A program made the position numbers and the translations under genes. Below are positions 25,489 through 33,782 of a stretch of 64,000 bases of DNA, piece by piece. Every line of letters starts with the position of its first letter. Position 1 is the stretch's first letter. The notes beneath the pieces were generated by a model. The model had not been told where the DNA came from. It did not search any database and saw only the letters and a program-made list of their open reading frames with translations. The DNA comes from Comamonadaceae bacterium. GTDB lineage: Bacteria; Pseudomonadota; Gammaproteobacteria; Burkholderiales; Burkholderiaceae_C. The stretch covers positions 620,001 to 684,000 of the forward strand of contig JAIXSQ010000007.1 of NCBI GenBank assembly GCA_027484575.1, read 5' to 3'.

Positions 25489-28323
25489 TCAGTCCCGCGC
25501 CGCCGCACGGGCCAGCGCCCGCTGCAGCGCGCCGGCCACGTCGCCCAGCAGGTAGGGCTTGGCCAGCACCTCGTAGGGCACCTCGCCCGCGCGGGTCAGC
25601 TGCTCGCTGTAGCCGGTGGCCAGCACCACCGCCGTGCCGGGATGCTCGCGCACCACCGTGGCCGCCAGCTCAAGCCCGTTGCGGCCGCCGGGCATGACGA
25701 TGTCGCTGAACACCGCGTCGGCCGGCTCCTCGCGCAGCCGATGCAGGGCCTCCTCGGCGCTGCCGGCCTGGCGCACCCGCCACCCCAGCTCGCCCAGCAG
25801 CGTGCCCACGAAGGCGGCCACGTCGGCGTTGTCGTCGACCACCAACACCGAGCGGTCGCCGGCGCGCACGGCCTCGTCGGCCGCGGTCCAGGGCACCGCG
25901 ACGGGCCGGGCGCCGGCGGGCGCACGCGGCAGCAGCAGCGTGAACCGCGTGCCCTGCCCCGGGGTGCTGTGCACCTGCACGTCGCCGCCGGACTGCTTGG
26001 CGAAGCCGTGCACCTGCGCCAGTCCCAGGCCGGTGCCGCGGCCCTCGGGCTTGGTGGTGAAGAAGGGCTCGAAGACCCGTGCCAGCACCGACGGCGGCAT
26101 GCCCTGGCCGGTGTCCTCCACGGTGAGGCAGACGTGCGCGTCGCCGTCGGCGGGCCCGGCCCCCACCGTCAGCACGCCGCCGCCGGGCATCGCGTCGCGC
26201 GCGTTCACCGCGAGGTTGAGCACCGCGGTCTCCAGCTGCGTCGGGTCGACCCGCACCGCCGGCAGGCCCGGCGCCAGCCGCGTGCGCACCTCGTAGCGCG
26301 CGCCCAGCGTGTGGCGCAGCAGCTCGGCCATGGCGGTCAGCCGCGCCTCGAGGTCCAGCACCTGCGGCCGCAGCGGCTGCTGGCGGGCGAACGACAGCAG
26401 CTGCCGCGTGAGTTCGCCGGCGTGCCGCGTGGCCCGCGCCATGCCCTCGAGCGTGCGCTCGCGGCGCGCGGCGTCCAGGCCCGGCATGCGCAGCAGCGCC
26501 AGGCCGCTGCCCACCACCTGCAGCAGGTTGTTGAAGTCGTGCGCGATGCCGCCGGTCAGCTGGCCCAGCGCCTGCAGCTTCTCGCCCTGGCGCATCGCCT
26601 CCTCGGCGCGCCGGGCCTCGTCGGAGGCGCGCAGCAGCCCCGCCGTGCGCTGCTCGACCAGCTGCTCCAGCTGCGCCTTGTCGCGCGCCAGCACCGCCTC
26701 GGCCTGCTTGCGCTCGGTGATGTCCACCGAGGCGCCCACCAGCCCGATCACCTCGCCCTGCCCGTCGCGGAACGGCGCCTTGGTCGACAGCCAGGTGCGC
26801 TCGGTGCCGTCGGCCGCCGCCAGCGTCTCCTCGAACTGCACCCGCAGGCCGCCGGCCATCACCTGCAGGTCGTGGGCGCGCAGGGCCGCCGTCTGCGGCG
26901 TGTCGCCCAGCATCTCGGCATCCGTGCGGCCCACCAGGGCGTCCAGCGGCTGCCCCAGCACCGCGGCGGTCGCCTCGTTGGCCACCAGCATGCGGCCGTC
27001 GCGGTCCTTGGCGTACACCACCGCGGGCACCGCCTCGACGAAGGCACGCAGCAGGCCGGTGGCCCGCTCGCGCTCGGCCTCGATGGCGCGGCGCTCCTCG
27101 ACGTCGAGCAGCACGCCCGGAAAGCGCAGGGGGCGCCCCTGCGCGTCGTGCTCGACGCGGCCGTTGGCCTCGATCCAGTGCCAGCTGCCGTCGAGCCGCC
27201 GCACGCGGTACTGGTGGCTGTACGGGCCGCCGGTGGCCAGCGCGCCGTCGATCGCCGCGCGCAGCCCCGGCAGGTCGTCCGGGTGCACGTTGGCGATCAC
27301 CTGCTCCAACCGCAGCGCGGTGCGGCCCAGCGCGGGATCGAGGCCGAAGGCACCGGCGAAGCTCTCGTCGATGCTCAGCGTGTCCTGCTGCAGGTCCCAC
27401 ACCCAGGTGCCCAGGATCGCGCCGGCCTCCAGCGCCAGCTGCACCCGCTCGGCCGCCAGCTGGGCCTCGCGGCTGCTGGTGGCCAGCTGCTGCTGCGCCA
27501 GCCGGCGCGCGGTGACCTCGAAGTTGAAGCCCACCATGCGCGCCGGCCGGCCGTCGTCGCCCGGCACCGACCGGCCGTAGCCGCCGATCCAGTGCAGCAG
27601 GCTGCCGTCGGGCCGCACGGTGCGGAACTCGTACTGGAACACGCCGTGCGGGGTGGACAGCGCCGCGGCGATGGCGGCCTCGAGGCCCGGCCGGTCCTCG
27701 GGATGGACCCGCGCCAGCGACGTGTGGCTGGTGGGCTGGCCCTGCGCCGGATCCATGCCGAACAGCGCGTACTGGCGCGCGTCCCAGGCCAGCCGGTCGG
27801 CCTGCAGGTCCCAGTCCCACACGCCCATGCCGCCGGCCTCCATCGCCAGCCGCAGGCGGTCGCCGCTCTCGGCCAGCGCGGCCTCGGTCGCGCGGGCCAC
27901 CTCGATCGCCTCGCGCAGCGCCTCGACGGTCAGCGCGATGCCGGTCGTGACCGCCACGTAGACCGCGGCCGCCAGCCAGCCGCTCCTGCTGGACGGCGGC
28001 CAGCTGCGCTGGTCCTGCGGCAGGAAGAACAGCAGAGCCAGCGCCGCCGACAGCACGACCGCGAACAGTGCCGCCCGGCGGTCGGCCACGAAGGCCACCA
28101 GCAGCACCGCGGGCAGGAAGAACAGGAAGGGGTAGCCCTCGAGCCAGGCGTCCAGCCCCCGCCGCACCCAGAAGGCCAGCAGCACCACCAGCGCAGCGGC
28201 GCAGCATTGCAGGGGCAGGGGCAGCGCGCGCAGCGGCCGCGCCGCATCGAGCACGCGCTGCACCAGCCGCGCGCGCGCCTGGGGCAGGTGGGCCGCTGGC
28301 ACGGCGGGACGAAGCGCAGGCAT
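25489..28323 (-). CDS. Hybrid sensor histidine kinase with PAS domains and receiver
   Basis: This 944-residue membrane kinase has hydrophobic helices at about residues 38-150. PAS-like domains lie near 155-270 (MEAGGMGVWDWD), 290-400 (LEAGAILGTWVWDLQ) and 420-530 (FVEAVPAVVYAKDRDGR), each followed by PAC-type strands. The kinase core has GGIAHDFNNLLQ with the phospho-accepting His at about residue 595. The ATPase domain includes NARDAMPGGG, DTGQGMP and GTGLGLAQVHGF. A C-terminal receiver has its Asp at about residue 874 (SDIVMPGG). No DNA-binding partner is adjacent, so it is an orphan hybrid kinase. The signal is unknown. It converges on the SRPBCC gene with a 16-bp gap. Confidence 0.93.
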   Translation of the reverse strand: MPALRPAVPAAHLPQARARLVQRVLDAARPLRALPLPLQCCAAALVVLLAFWVRRGLDAWLEGYPFLFFLPAVLLVAFVADRRAALFAVVLSAALALLFFLPQDQRSWPPSSRSGWLAAAVYVAVTTGIALTVEALREAIEVARATEAALAESGDRLRLAMEAGGMGVWDWDLQADRLAWDARQYALFGMDPAQGQPTSHTSLARVHPEDRPGLEAAIAAALSTPHGVFQYEFRTVRPDGSLLHWIGGYGRSVPGDDGRPARMVGFNFEVTARRLAQQQLATSSREAQLAAERVQLALEAGAILGTWVWDLQQDTLSIDESFAGAFGLDPALGRTALRLEQVIANVHPDDLPGLRAAIDGALATGGPYSHQYRVRRLDGSWHWIEANGRVEHDAQGRPLRFPGVLLDVEERRAIEAERERATGLLRAFVEAVPAVVYAKDRDGRMLVANEATAAVLGQPLDALVGRTDAEMLGDTPQTAALRAHDLQVMAGGLRVQFEETLAAADGTERTWLSTKAPFRDGQGEVIGLVGASVDITERKQAEAVLARDKAQLEQLVEQRTAGLLRASDEARRAEEAMRQGEKLQALGQLTGGIAHDFNNLLQVVGSGLALLRMPGLDAARRERTLEGMARATRHAGELTRQLLSFARQQPLRPQVLDLEARLTAMAELLRHTLGARYEVRTRLAPGLPAVRVDPTQLETAVLNLAVNARDAMPGGGVLTVGAGPADGDAHVCLTVEDTGQGMPPSVLARVFEPFFTTKPEGRGTGLGLAQVHGFAKQSGGDVQVHSTPGQGTRFTLLLPRAPAGARPVAVPWTAADEAVRAGDRSVLVVDDNADVAAFVGTLLGELGWRVRQAGSAEEALHRLREEPADAVFSDIVMPGGRNGLELAATVVREHPGTAVVLATGYSEQLTRAGEVPYEVLAKPYLLGDVAGALQRALARAAARD

Positions 28324-28408
28324 GGCCTGCCCATGCTAACGAGCGGACAACGCGACCGTGGCAGCCAGTTGTGCTGCGGCGCAACGGGCGCAACCGTGCG
28401 TGTGCCGC

Positions 28409-29074
28409 TCAGCCGGGCTGGCCCCCGGGTGCCCCCGCCGCAGCCGGGGCGGCGAGGCCCGGGCGCACCGTGGGCGCCGGGCCGGTGACGGCGCCCAGGC
28501 CGCCCAGGAAGAGCTCGGCCACCACCGGTGCCAGCGCCGCATGGTCGAGCGGGCCCTCGGGGCGCAGCCAGGTGTGCATCCAGTTGACCATGCCGAACAA
28601 CAGCATGGTCAGCGGCTTGGCCAGCGCCGCCTCGCGCAGTTCGGGCCGCACCGCCGCGACCGCGTCGGCGAAGGCGGCCACCACTTCGCGCTCGCCCGCC
28701 AGCATGCGCTCGCGCAGGGCGGGCGGCAGGAAGCGCACCTCGGCGGTGAGCACCCGGTGCGCGTCCTGCGCGCCGGCATAGTGCTGCACCAGCTGCGCGA
28801 TCAGCGTCGCCAGCCGCTCGCGCGCGCCGGCGCGGGGCGCCGGTGGCTGCGCGACCAGGGCCTGCAGCCGCTGCACATGGCCGTCGGCGATGGCGAACAG
28901 CAGCGCGTCCTTGTCGGGCCAGTAGTGGTACAGCGTCGCCTTGGACAGGCCGCAGGCCGCCGCCACCATGGCCATCGAGGTGCCCGCGTAGCCGCGGTCG
29001 GCGAACAGGCGCGCCGACTGCGCGAGGATGGCCTCGCGCTGGTCGTCGTAGCCGGCGTGGCGCCCGCGTCCCAT
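28409..29074 (-). CDS. paaR: TetR-family regulator, probable PaaR
   Basis: This 221-residue repressor has an N-terminal helix-turn-helix (about 12-58) with AILAQSARLFADRGYAGTSM and ACGLSKATLYHYWPDKDALL. A helical ligand-binding domain follows, and the C-terminus ends in an Ala/Gly/Pro-rich tail. It lies 13 bp after paaE at the end of the paaABCDE unit. TetR-type PaaR proteins sense phenylacetyl-CoA and repress paa genes (family knowledge). The 14-bp palindrome at 32960-32973 before paaA is its probable operator, making this a self-regulated operon. The symbol is assigned on context. Confidence 0.85.
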   Translation of the reverse strand: MGRGRHAGYDDQREAILAQSARLFADRGYAGTSMAMVAAACGLSKATLYHYWPDKDALLFAIADGHVQRLQALVAQPPAPRAGARERLATLIAQLVQHYAGAQDAHRVLTAEVRFLPPALRERMLAGEREVVAAFADAVAAVRPELREAALAKPLTMLLFGMVNWMHTWLRPEGPLDHAALAPVVAELFLGGLGAVTGPAPTVRPGLAAPAAAGAPGGQPG

Positions 29075-29087
29075 GGGCCCGGCGCCC

Positions 29088-30173
29088 TCAGCGCTCGTCG
29101 AACGAGAGCACGACGCGGTCGGTCGTGGGATGCGCCTGGCAGGCCAGCACGAAGCCGGCCGCGACCTCGGCGGGCGCCAGCGCGAAGTTGCGCTCCATGC
29201 GCACCGCGCCCTCGACCACCTTGCAGCGGCAGGTGCCGCACACGCCCGAGGTGCAGGAGTACGGCACCTCCAGGCCCGCGGCCGAGGCCGCGTCGAGGAT
29301 GCTGGGCTGGTCGCGCCGGAAGGTGATCTCGCGCCGCAGGCCGTCGCGCACGATGGCCACGCGGGCCTCGTCGGCATCGCCCGGCGCGGGCGCATGCAGC
29401 ACCGCGCCGCCGGCGGCCGGCTGCTGCGGCACGCCGAAGCGCTCGACGTGGATCCGGTCGGCGGGCACGCCGGCGGCGCGCAGCGCGGCCTCGGCGGCGT
29501 CGTTCATCTGGAACGGCCCGCAGATGTAGGCCTGATCGACGGTGGCCGCAGGGACCACCGTGCGCAGGAAGTCCGCGACCTTGGCCGCATCGAGCAAGCC
29601 GGCGTTGAGCGGCGAGTCGGTGGGCTCGTCGGAGAACACGTGGTGCAGCACCAGCCGCGTCATCCAGCGGTCCTTCAGGTCCTCCAGTTCCTCCTTGAAC
29701 ATGGTCGACTGCAGGCTGCGGTTGCCGTACAGCAGCGTGCAGCGGCTGGCCGGCTCGCGCGCCAGCACGGTCTTGAGGATGGACAGGATGGGCGTGATGC
29801 CGCTGCCGCCGGCGATGCCCAGGTGGTGGCGCCGCGCGCGCGGCTCGATGGGCACGAAGAAGCGCCCCTGCGGCGCCATCACCTGCACCGTGTCGCCCTC
29901 GCGCAGCCGCTCGTGGATCCAGTGCGAGAACACGCCGCCGCGCACCTTGCGCACGCCCACCCGCAGTTCGCCGTCGTCGACGCCGGCGCAGATCGAGTAC
30001 GAGCGCCGCAGGTCCTGGCCGTCGATGGTGGCGCGCAGCGTGAGGTACTGGCCCTGGGTGAAGCCGAACACCGGCTGCAGGTCGGGCGGCACGGCGAAGG
30101 TGACGACCATGCCTTCCGCGGTGTCGGGAACGATGCGGCGGACGGTGAGGGGGTGGAAGAGGGGTTGGGTCAT
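29088..30173 (-). CDS. paaE: Phenylacetyl-CoA epoxidase reductase subunit PaaE
   Basis: This 361-residue flavin reductase delivers electrons from NADPH to the PaaABC(E) ring-epoxidising complex. The FAD-binding domain contains RRSYSICAG (about 56-64). The nucleotide-binding domain has GIAGGSGITPILSILK (about 119) and a CGPFQMND motif near residue 220. A C-terminal plant-type 2Fe-2S domain has cysteines in YSCTSGVCGTCRCKV and a fourth in LACQAHP. All cofactor motifs are intact and the length is typical. It is separated from paaD by about 140 bp holding three short palindromic repeats, unlike the overlapping upstream genes of the cluster. Confidence 0.95.
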   Translation of the reverse strand: MTQPLFHPLTVRRIVPDTAEGMVVTFAVPPDLQPVFGFTQGQYLTLRATIDGQDLRRSYSICAGVDDGELRVGVRKVRGGVFSHWIHERLREGDTVQVMAPQGRFFVPIEPRARRHHLGIAGGSGITPILSILKTVLAREPASRCTLLYGNRSLQSTMFKEELEDLKDRWMTRLVLHHVFSDEPTDSPLNAGLLDAAKVADFLRTVVPAATVDQAYICGPFQMNDAAEAALRAAGVPADRIHVERFGVPQQPAAGGAVLHAPAPGDADEARVAIVRDGLRREITFRRDQPSILDAASAAGLEVPYSCTSGVCGTCRCKVVEGAVRMERNFALAPAEVAAGFVLACQAHPTTDRVVLSFDER

Positions 30174-30184
30174 CGCACGTCGTC

Positions 30185-30299
30185 ATCCCGGCGAAGGCCG
30201 GGATCCAGTGTCTTCGCGCCCGACACCGTCATGCCCGCGCAGGCGGGCATCCACGCACGGGCGCGGCGGGCGATCGTGGGTCCCCGCCTGCGCGGGGAC
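30185..30299. repeat. Cluster of three REP-like palindromes (between paaD and paaE)
   Basis: Three hairpins with 8-bp perfect arms and 4-base loops occupy the gap: ATCCCGGC/GCCGGGAT at 30185-30204, ATGCCCGC/GCGGGCAT at 30231-30250 and GTCCCCGC/GCGGGGAC at 30280-30299. The second and third units recur at 51235-51291. They resemble the dispersed extragenic palindromes of many Burkholderiales. They could stabilise or attenuate the transcript inside the operon. Confidence 0.85.
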
Positions 30300-30313
30300 G
30301 ACGGGGCGGGGCG

Positions 30314-30835
30314 TCATATCGGCTTGAAATGCTCGAACGGTTCTCGGCACGCCAGGCAGCGGTACAGCGCCTTGCAGGCCGTGGCCCCGAACGCCGACAG
30401 CCGCTCGGTGCGCGGGCTGTCGCAGCGCGGGCAGGCGATGGCGGGTGCGCGGCGCAGCAGGCGGACCGGCACGCCGGCCTCGGGGTCCACGGGGCCGGGC
30501 GGGGCGATGCCGTAGGCGCGCAGCTTGGCGCGGCCTTCGGGCGTGATCCAGTCGGTGGTCCAGGCCGGCGCGCGGCGCAGGCTGGCGCGCGCGGGGCCCA
30601 GGCCGGCGCCGTCGAGCGCGGCGAGCACCGAGGCCTCGATGACCTCGGTGGCCGGGCAGCCGGAATAGGTGGGCGTGAGCACGACCTCCAGCGTGTCGCC
30701 GGCCTCGTGCACCGCGCGCACGATGCCCAGGTCGACCACCGAGATCGCGGGCACCTCGGGGTCGGGCACGTCGGCCAGCACCGCCCAGGCCCGCTCGACG
30801 CGGGCGCTGGGGCCGGCGGCGCTCGCTGCGGTCAC
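30314..30835 (-). CDS. paaD: Phenylacetyl-CoA epoxidase maturation protein PaaD
   Basis: This 173-residue protein has a MIP18/SufT-like (DUF59) domain in residues 10-95, with VPDPEVPAISVVDLGIV and LTPTYSGCPATEVIE. A C-terminal zinc-ribbon-like part follows with cysteine pairs CPRCDSP and CLACREPFEHFKP. PaaD is required for active phenylacetyl-CoA epoxidase, probably through metal-centre assembly. The GTG start at 30835 overlaps the paaC stop in a GTGA, matching the coupling style of this operon; a second GTG lies one codon upstream. All four C-terminal cysteines are present. Confidence 0.93.
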   Translation of the reverse strand: MTAASAAGPSARVERAWAVLADVPDPEVPAISVVDLGIVRAVHEAGDTLEVVLTPTYSGCPATEVIEASVLAALDGAGLGPARASLRRAPAWTTDWITPEGRAKLRAYGIAPPGPVDPEAGVPVRLLRRAPAIACPRCDSPRTERLSAFGATACKALYRCLACREPFEHFKPI

Positions 30836-31620
30836 CACACGCCGCCCGGGAAGGCGCGCTGCAGGTGCTGCATCTCGGCCAGCAGGAAGCCCATGTGCTC
30901 GCCGTGGCGGCCCTGCTTGCCGGTGGACAGGAAGGGCGTGGGCGCGGGGGCCTGGACGCCGGCAGCAGCCAGCAGCGCGTCCATCTCGGCCTGCCAGCCG
31001 GCGCGCAGCGCGCCCCAGGCGGGGCCCAGGCCGGTGGCGGCCGCGTGCGCGTCGACCGCGTCGTCGGCGAACAACTCGGCCGTGTAGCGCCACAGCTGCG
31101 CCAGCGCGGCCTGCAGGCGGCGCTGCGACTCGGCCGTGCCCTGTCCCAGCCGCACCACCCAGTCGAAGGCGTGCTGCTGGTGGTAGCGCGCCTCCTTGCC
31201 GGCCTTGCCGGCGATGGCGGCCAGTTCGGCGTCGCCCGAGTCGCGCAGCCGCTCCCACAGCAGGCGCAGGAAGCAGGCCATGGCGGCGTTGCGCAGCACG
31301 GTGACGGCGAAGTCGCCGCGCGGCAGCTCGACCAGCGTGACGTTGCGGTAGTCGCGCTCCTCGCGCAGGAAGGCCAGCTGGTCCTCGTCCAGGCCCATGC
31401 CGTCCTGCGCGCCGGCATGCGTGAGCACGGCGCGGGCCTGGCCCACCAGGTCCAGCGCCATGTTGGCCAGCGCGATGTCCTCCTCGAGCACGGGTGCGTG
31501 GCCGGTCCATTCGGACAGGCGCTGCGCGAGCACGAGGCAGCTGTCGCCGATGCGCAGCAGGTACTGCACGGCGGGATCCTGCGAGACGGCGACCGAGGCT
31601 TGCATGGCGTCCGCGCTCAC
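30832..31620 (-). CDS. paaC: Phenylacetyl-CoA epoxidase structural subunit PaaC
   Basis: This 262-residue ferritin-like helical protein pairs with PaaA. It shows the family blocks YLLRIGDSCLVLAQRLSEW, EEDIALANMALDLVGQAR and GKEARYHQQHAFDWVVRLG, and ends with GKQGRHGEHMGFLLAEMQHL. PaaC keeps the diiron fold but is regarded as structural rather than catalytic. The chosen GTG start at 31620 overlaps the paaB stop (GTGA). An ATG at 31605 gives 257 residues and cannot be excluded. Position and length are typical of paaABCDE operons. Confidence 0.94.
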   Translation of the reverse strand: MSADAMQASVAVSQDPAVQYLLRIGDSCLVLAQRLSEWTGHAPVLEEDIALANMALDLVGQARAVLTHAGAQDGMGLDEDQLAFLREERDYRNVTLVELPRGDFAVTVLRNAAMACFLRLLWERLRDSGDAELAAIAGKAGKEARYHQQHAFDWVVRLGQGTAESQRRLQAALAQLWRYTAELFADDAVDAHAAATGLGPAWGALRAGWQAEMDALLAAAGVQAPAPTPFLSTGKQGRHGEHMGFLLAEMQHLQRAFPGGVW

Positions 31621-31925
31621 ATGTGGTCGACCGAGGTCGGCAGCTTGTAGAAGGTCGGGTGGCGGTACACCTTGTCGGCGGCCGGGTCGAAGTACATGTC
31701 CTTGTCGCCGGGGTCGCTGGCCACGATGTGCTCGGAGCGCACCACCCACACGCTCACGCCTTCCTGGCGCCGGGTGTAGACGTCGCGCGCCAGCTGGATC
31801 GCCATCTTCGCGTCGCTCGCATGCAGGCTGCCGCAGTGCTTGTGGTCCAGGCCGCCCTTGGAGCGCAGAAAGACTTCCCACAGCGGCCATTCGGTCGCAG
31901 CGGGGGGAGTGGTGGTGTCGCTCAT
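31617..31925 (-). CDS. paaB: Phenylacetyl-CoA epoxidase subunit PaaB
   Basis: This 102-residue protein shows the conserved blocks [40 protein letters not shown] and the ending [20 protein letters not shown]. PaaB bridges PaaAC units in the epoxidase complex and is essential for activity. The ATG overlaps the paaA stop as ATGA and its stop overlaps paaC, so it is translated as part of one chain. Nothing unusual was seen. Confidence 0.95.
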   Translation of the reverse strand: MSDTTTPPAATEWPLWEVFLRSKGGLDHKHCGSLHASDAKMAIQLARDVYTRRQEGVSVWVVRSEHIVASDPGDKDMYFDPAADKVYRHPTFYKLPTSVDHM

Positions 31926-32935
31926 GCGGCCTCCTGCATCGCGGCCTGCGCCTGCTTCGCGGCATAGGCCAGCGCGGCCTCGCGCACCCAGGCGCCGTCG
32001 TCCCAGGCCTGCACGCGGGCCTGCAGGCGTTCGTGGTTGCACGGCCCGTGGCCGGCCACCACGCGCTTGAACTCGTCCCAGTCGATGGCGCCGAAGTCCC
32101 AGTGCTGGCGCTCCTCGTTCCAGCGCAGGTCCGCATCGGGCAGCGTGACGCCCAGCAGCCTGGCCTGGTCGACGGTGGCATCGACGAACTTCTGGCGCAG
32201 CTCGTCGTTGGAGACGCGCTTGATGCCCCACTTCATCGACAGCGCCGAGTTGGGCGACTGGTCGTCGGGCGGGCCGAACATCATCAGGCAGGGCCACCAC
32301 CAGCGGTTCACCGCGTCCTGCACCATGTCCTTCTGCGCCTGGGTGCCCCGGGTCATCAGGGTCAGCAGGCTCTCGTAGCCCTGGCGCTGGTGGAAGCTCT
32401 CCTCGCGGCAGATGCGCACCATGGCGCGCGCGTACGGCCCGTAGGAGCAGCGGCAGATGGGCACCTGGTTCATGATCGCGGCGCCGTCGACCAGCCAGCC
32501 GATCACGCCCACGTCGGCCCAGGTCAGGGTCGGGTAGTTGAAGATCGACGAGTACTTGGCGCGCCCGGTGTGCAGCGCGTCCAGCAGCTGGTCGCGGCTG
32601 GTGCCCAGGGTCTCGGCGGCGGCATAGAGGTACAGGCCGTGGCCGCCCTCGTCCTGCACCTTGGCCAGCAGGATGGCCTTGCGCTTGAGCGTGGGCGCGC
32701 GCGTGATCCAGTTGCCCTCGGGCAGCATGCCGACGATTTCGGAATGCGCATGCTGGCTGATCTGCCGCACCAGCGTCTTGCGGTAGTGCTCGGGCATCCA
32801 GTCCTTGGCCTCGATGAACTCGCCCGCGTCGATGCGGGCGTCGAAGCGGGCCTGCAGTTCCTGCTCCTGCAGCGAGCGCACCGCCCGCGGGCCGGTCTCG
32901 GCGGGGCTGAGGCTGTCCATCGCCTGGGTGTACAT
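31922..32935 (-). CDS. paaA: Phenylacetyl-CoA epoxidase catalytic subunit PaaA
   Basis: This 337-residue diiron oxygenase subunit converts phenylacetyl-CoA to its ring 1,2-epoxide, the entry step of aerobic phenylacetate breakdown. Iron-ligand motifs are visible as [13 protein letters not shown] (E-x-x-H) and [14 protein letters not shown] (E-x-x-H), with earlier helices containing [20 protein letters not shown]. The ATG at 32935 follows an AGGAG site with a 6-base spacer. It is the first gene of paaABCDE-paaR, preceded by a probable promoter and a 14-bp palindromic operator. All ligand residues are present. Confidence 0.96.
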   Translation of the reverse strand: MYTQAMDSLSPAETGPRAVRSLQEQELQARFDARIDAGEFIEAKDWMPEHYRKTLVRQISQHAHSEIVGMLPEGNWITRAPTLKRKAILLAKVQDEGGHGLYLYAAAETLGTSRDQLLDALHTGRAKYSSIFNYPTLTWADVGVIGWLVDGAAIMNQVPICRCSYGPYARAMVRICREESFHQRQGYESLLTLMTRGTQAQKDMVQDAVNRWWWPCLMMFGPPDDQSPNSALSMKWGIKRVSNDELRQKFVDATVDQARLLGVTLPDADLRWNEERQHWDFGAIDWDEFKRVVAGHGPCNHERLQARVQAWDDGAWVREAALAYAAKQAQAAMQEAA

Positions 32936-32959
32936 GGGGGTCTCCTGCGGCTCAATTGC

Positions 32960-32973
32960 CGACCGATCGGTCG
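32960..32973. promoter_or_regulatory. Palindromic operator before paaA (candidate PaaR site)
   Basis: CGACCGATCGGTCG is a perfect 14-bp palindrome, the form of site bound by many TetR-family repressors. It lies immediately downstream of a -10 like element and 25 bp before the paaA start, where bound repressor would block transcription. The TetR gene at the end of the operon is the obvious candidate to bind it. Inferred, not tested. Confidence 0.7.
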
Positions 32974-33003
32974 AGAATACGGGAGCGGTGGACCGGCTGG
33001 CAA
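32974..33003 (-). promoter_or_regulatory. Candidate sigma-70 promoter of the paa operon
   Basis: On the minus strand a -35 like TTGCCA (33003-32998) is followed after 18 bases by a -10 like TATTCT (32979-32974), directly upstream of the palindrome. Spacing and position relative to paaA are plausible. No other candidate in the gap fits better. Confidence 0.45.
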
Positions 33004-33064
33004 GCACGGCAGCTCCGGGAAAACCCTTGATTGCCTGCGTGGCAGCGTCCGGCCGCGCTTCCCA

Positions 33065-33083
33065 AATGAGAATCATTCTCATA
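33065..33083. promoter_or_regulatory. Fur box upstream of unknown gene at 33095
   Basis: The perfect dyad ATGAGAAT-C-ATTCTCAT (33066-33082) closely matches the classical proteobacterial Fur box. It lies between a -35 like TTCCCA (33059-33064) and a -10 like TATAGT (33082-33087), so bound Fur would block the promoter. Iron-repressed transcription of the two downstream genes is the expected outcome. Confidence 0.85.
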
Positions 33084-33094
33084 TAGTGGCCGCC

Positions 33095-33397
33095 ATGCCC
33101 ACGACCCATCCCACCCCGTTCTCCGCCTCGAGCGAGTACCTGCTGGGCAGCGCCGAGGCGCTGCTGGCCGGCACGCTGGCCCTGATGACCGCCATCGCCC
33201 AGGGCTGCGGCGGCGAGCACCGCGCGGCGATGCAACGCAAGGTGCTGGCCAACCTGGCCGAGCTGGAGCACCACCCGGACGTCTCGCAGCAGTTCCAGGC
33301 CGTGAGCGCGCACCTGCAGCAGCACTGGGCGGCGCTGGCCGGCCAGGGGTCGACCGACCCGCGCCTGTGGCAGCGCGCGGCCGGGGGCGTGCAATGA
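33095..33397 (+). CDS. 100-residue unknown protein behind a Fur box
   Basis: This short, mostly helical protein contains [20 protein letters not shown] and [20 protein letters not shown]. It has no signal peptide, no clear membrane helix and no family that I recognise. The ATG at 33095 is only about 7 bases past the -10 like element, so the message would be leaderless or nearly so, and no ribosome site precedes it. It overlaps the following VOC gene in an ATGA junction. The Fur box indicates a role during iron limitation, but its function is unknown. Confidence 0.7.
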   Translation: MPTTHPTPFSASSEYLLGSAEALLAGTLALMTAIAQGCGGEHRAAMQRKVLANLAELEHHPDVSQQFQAVSAHLQQHWAALAGQGSTDPRLWQRAAGGVQ

Positions 33398-33753
33398 CGC
33401 CGGCCGTGGTGCGCGCCCGCGACCTGCGGACCCTGCTGGCCCACTACCGCTGGGTGCTGGGCTTCGAGCTGATGCAGGAGATCAGCGGCGTGCTGGCGAT
33501 CGTGCGGCGCGGCGGCCTGCTGCTGCAGCTGTGGCAGGGCCGCGCGCACGGACCGCAGGTGTGTGCGGTGCCGCTGGGCGGCGAGGCCTGCGTGTTCCGG
33601 CTGCATGCGGAACTGGCCGCCGTGGCGCGCAGCGCACTGGTCGAGGATGCGCCGCGGCTGCAGGCCTGGGGCGCGTGGGAGTTCAGCCTCTGCGACCCCC
33701 AGGGCAACCGGCTGGTCTTCAGCCAGTGGGCGGTGCGGGGCGCCGAGGCCTGA
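33394..33753 (+). CDS. VOC (glyoxalase/bleomycin-resistance fold) protein
   Basis: This 119-residue single VOC domain shows [21 protein letters not shown] at the start, [17 protein letters not shown] in the middle strands and the diagnostic end [21 protein letters not shown] proteins bind metals or small ligands and include dioxygenases, lyases and resistance proteins; the exact role cannot be read. The ATG overlaps the stop of the Fur-controlled upstream gene (ATGA), so it is probably iron-responsive too. It converges with fghA, with a 29-bp gap. Confidence 0.8.
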   Translation: MTPAVVRARDLRTLLAHYRWVLGFELMQEISGVLAIVRRGGLLLQLWQGRAHGPQVCAVPLGGEACVFRLHAELAAVARSALVEDAPRLQAWGAWEFSLCDPQGNRLVFSQWAVRGAEA

Positions 33754-33782
33754 GCGCCCACGGCTCCCCGGCGCCCGGCCGG

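Noticed and set aside
30185..30299. CRISPR-like repeat array between paaD and paaE.
   Set aside because: The repeats are short self-complementary hairpins of differing sequence with irregular spacing, not identical direct repeats with unique spacers.
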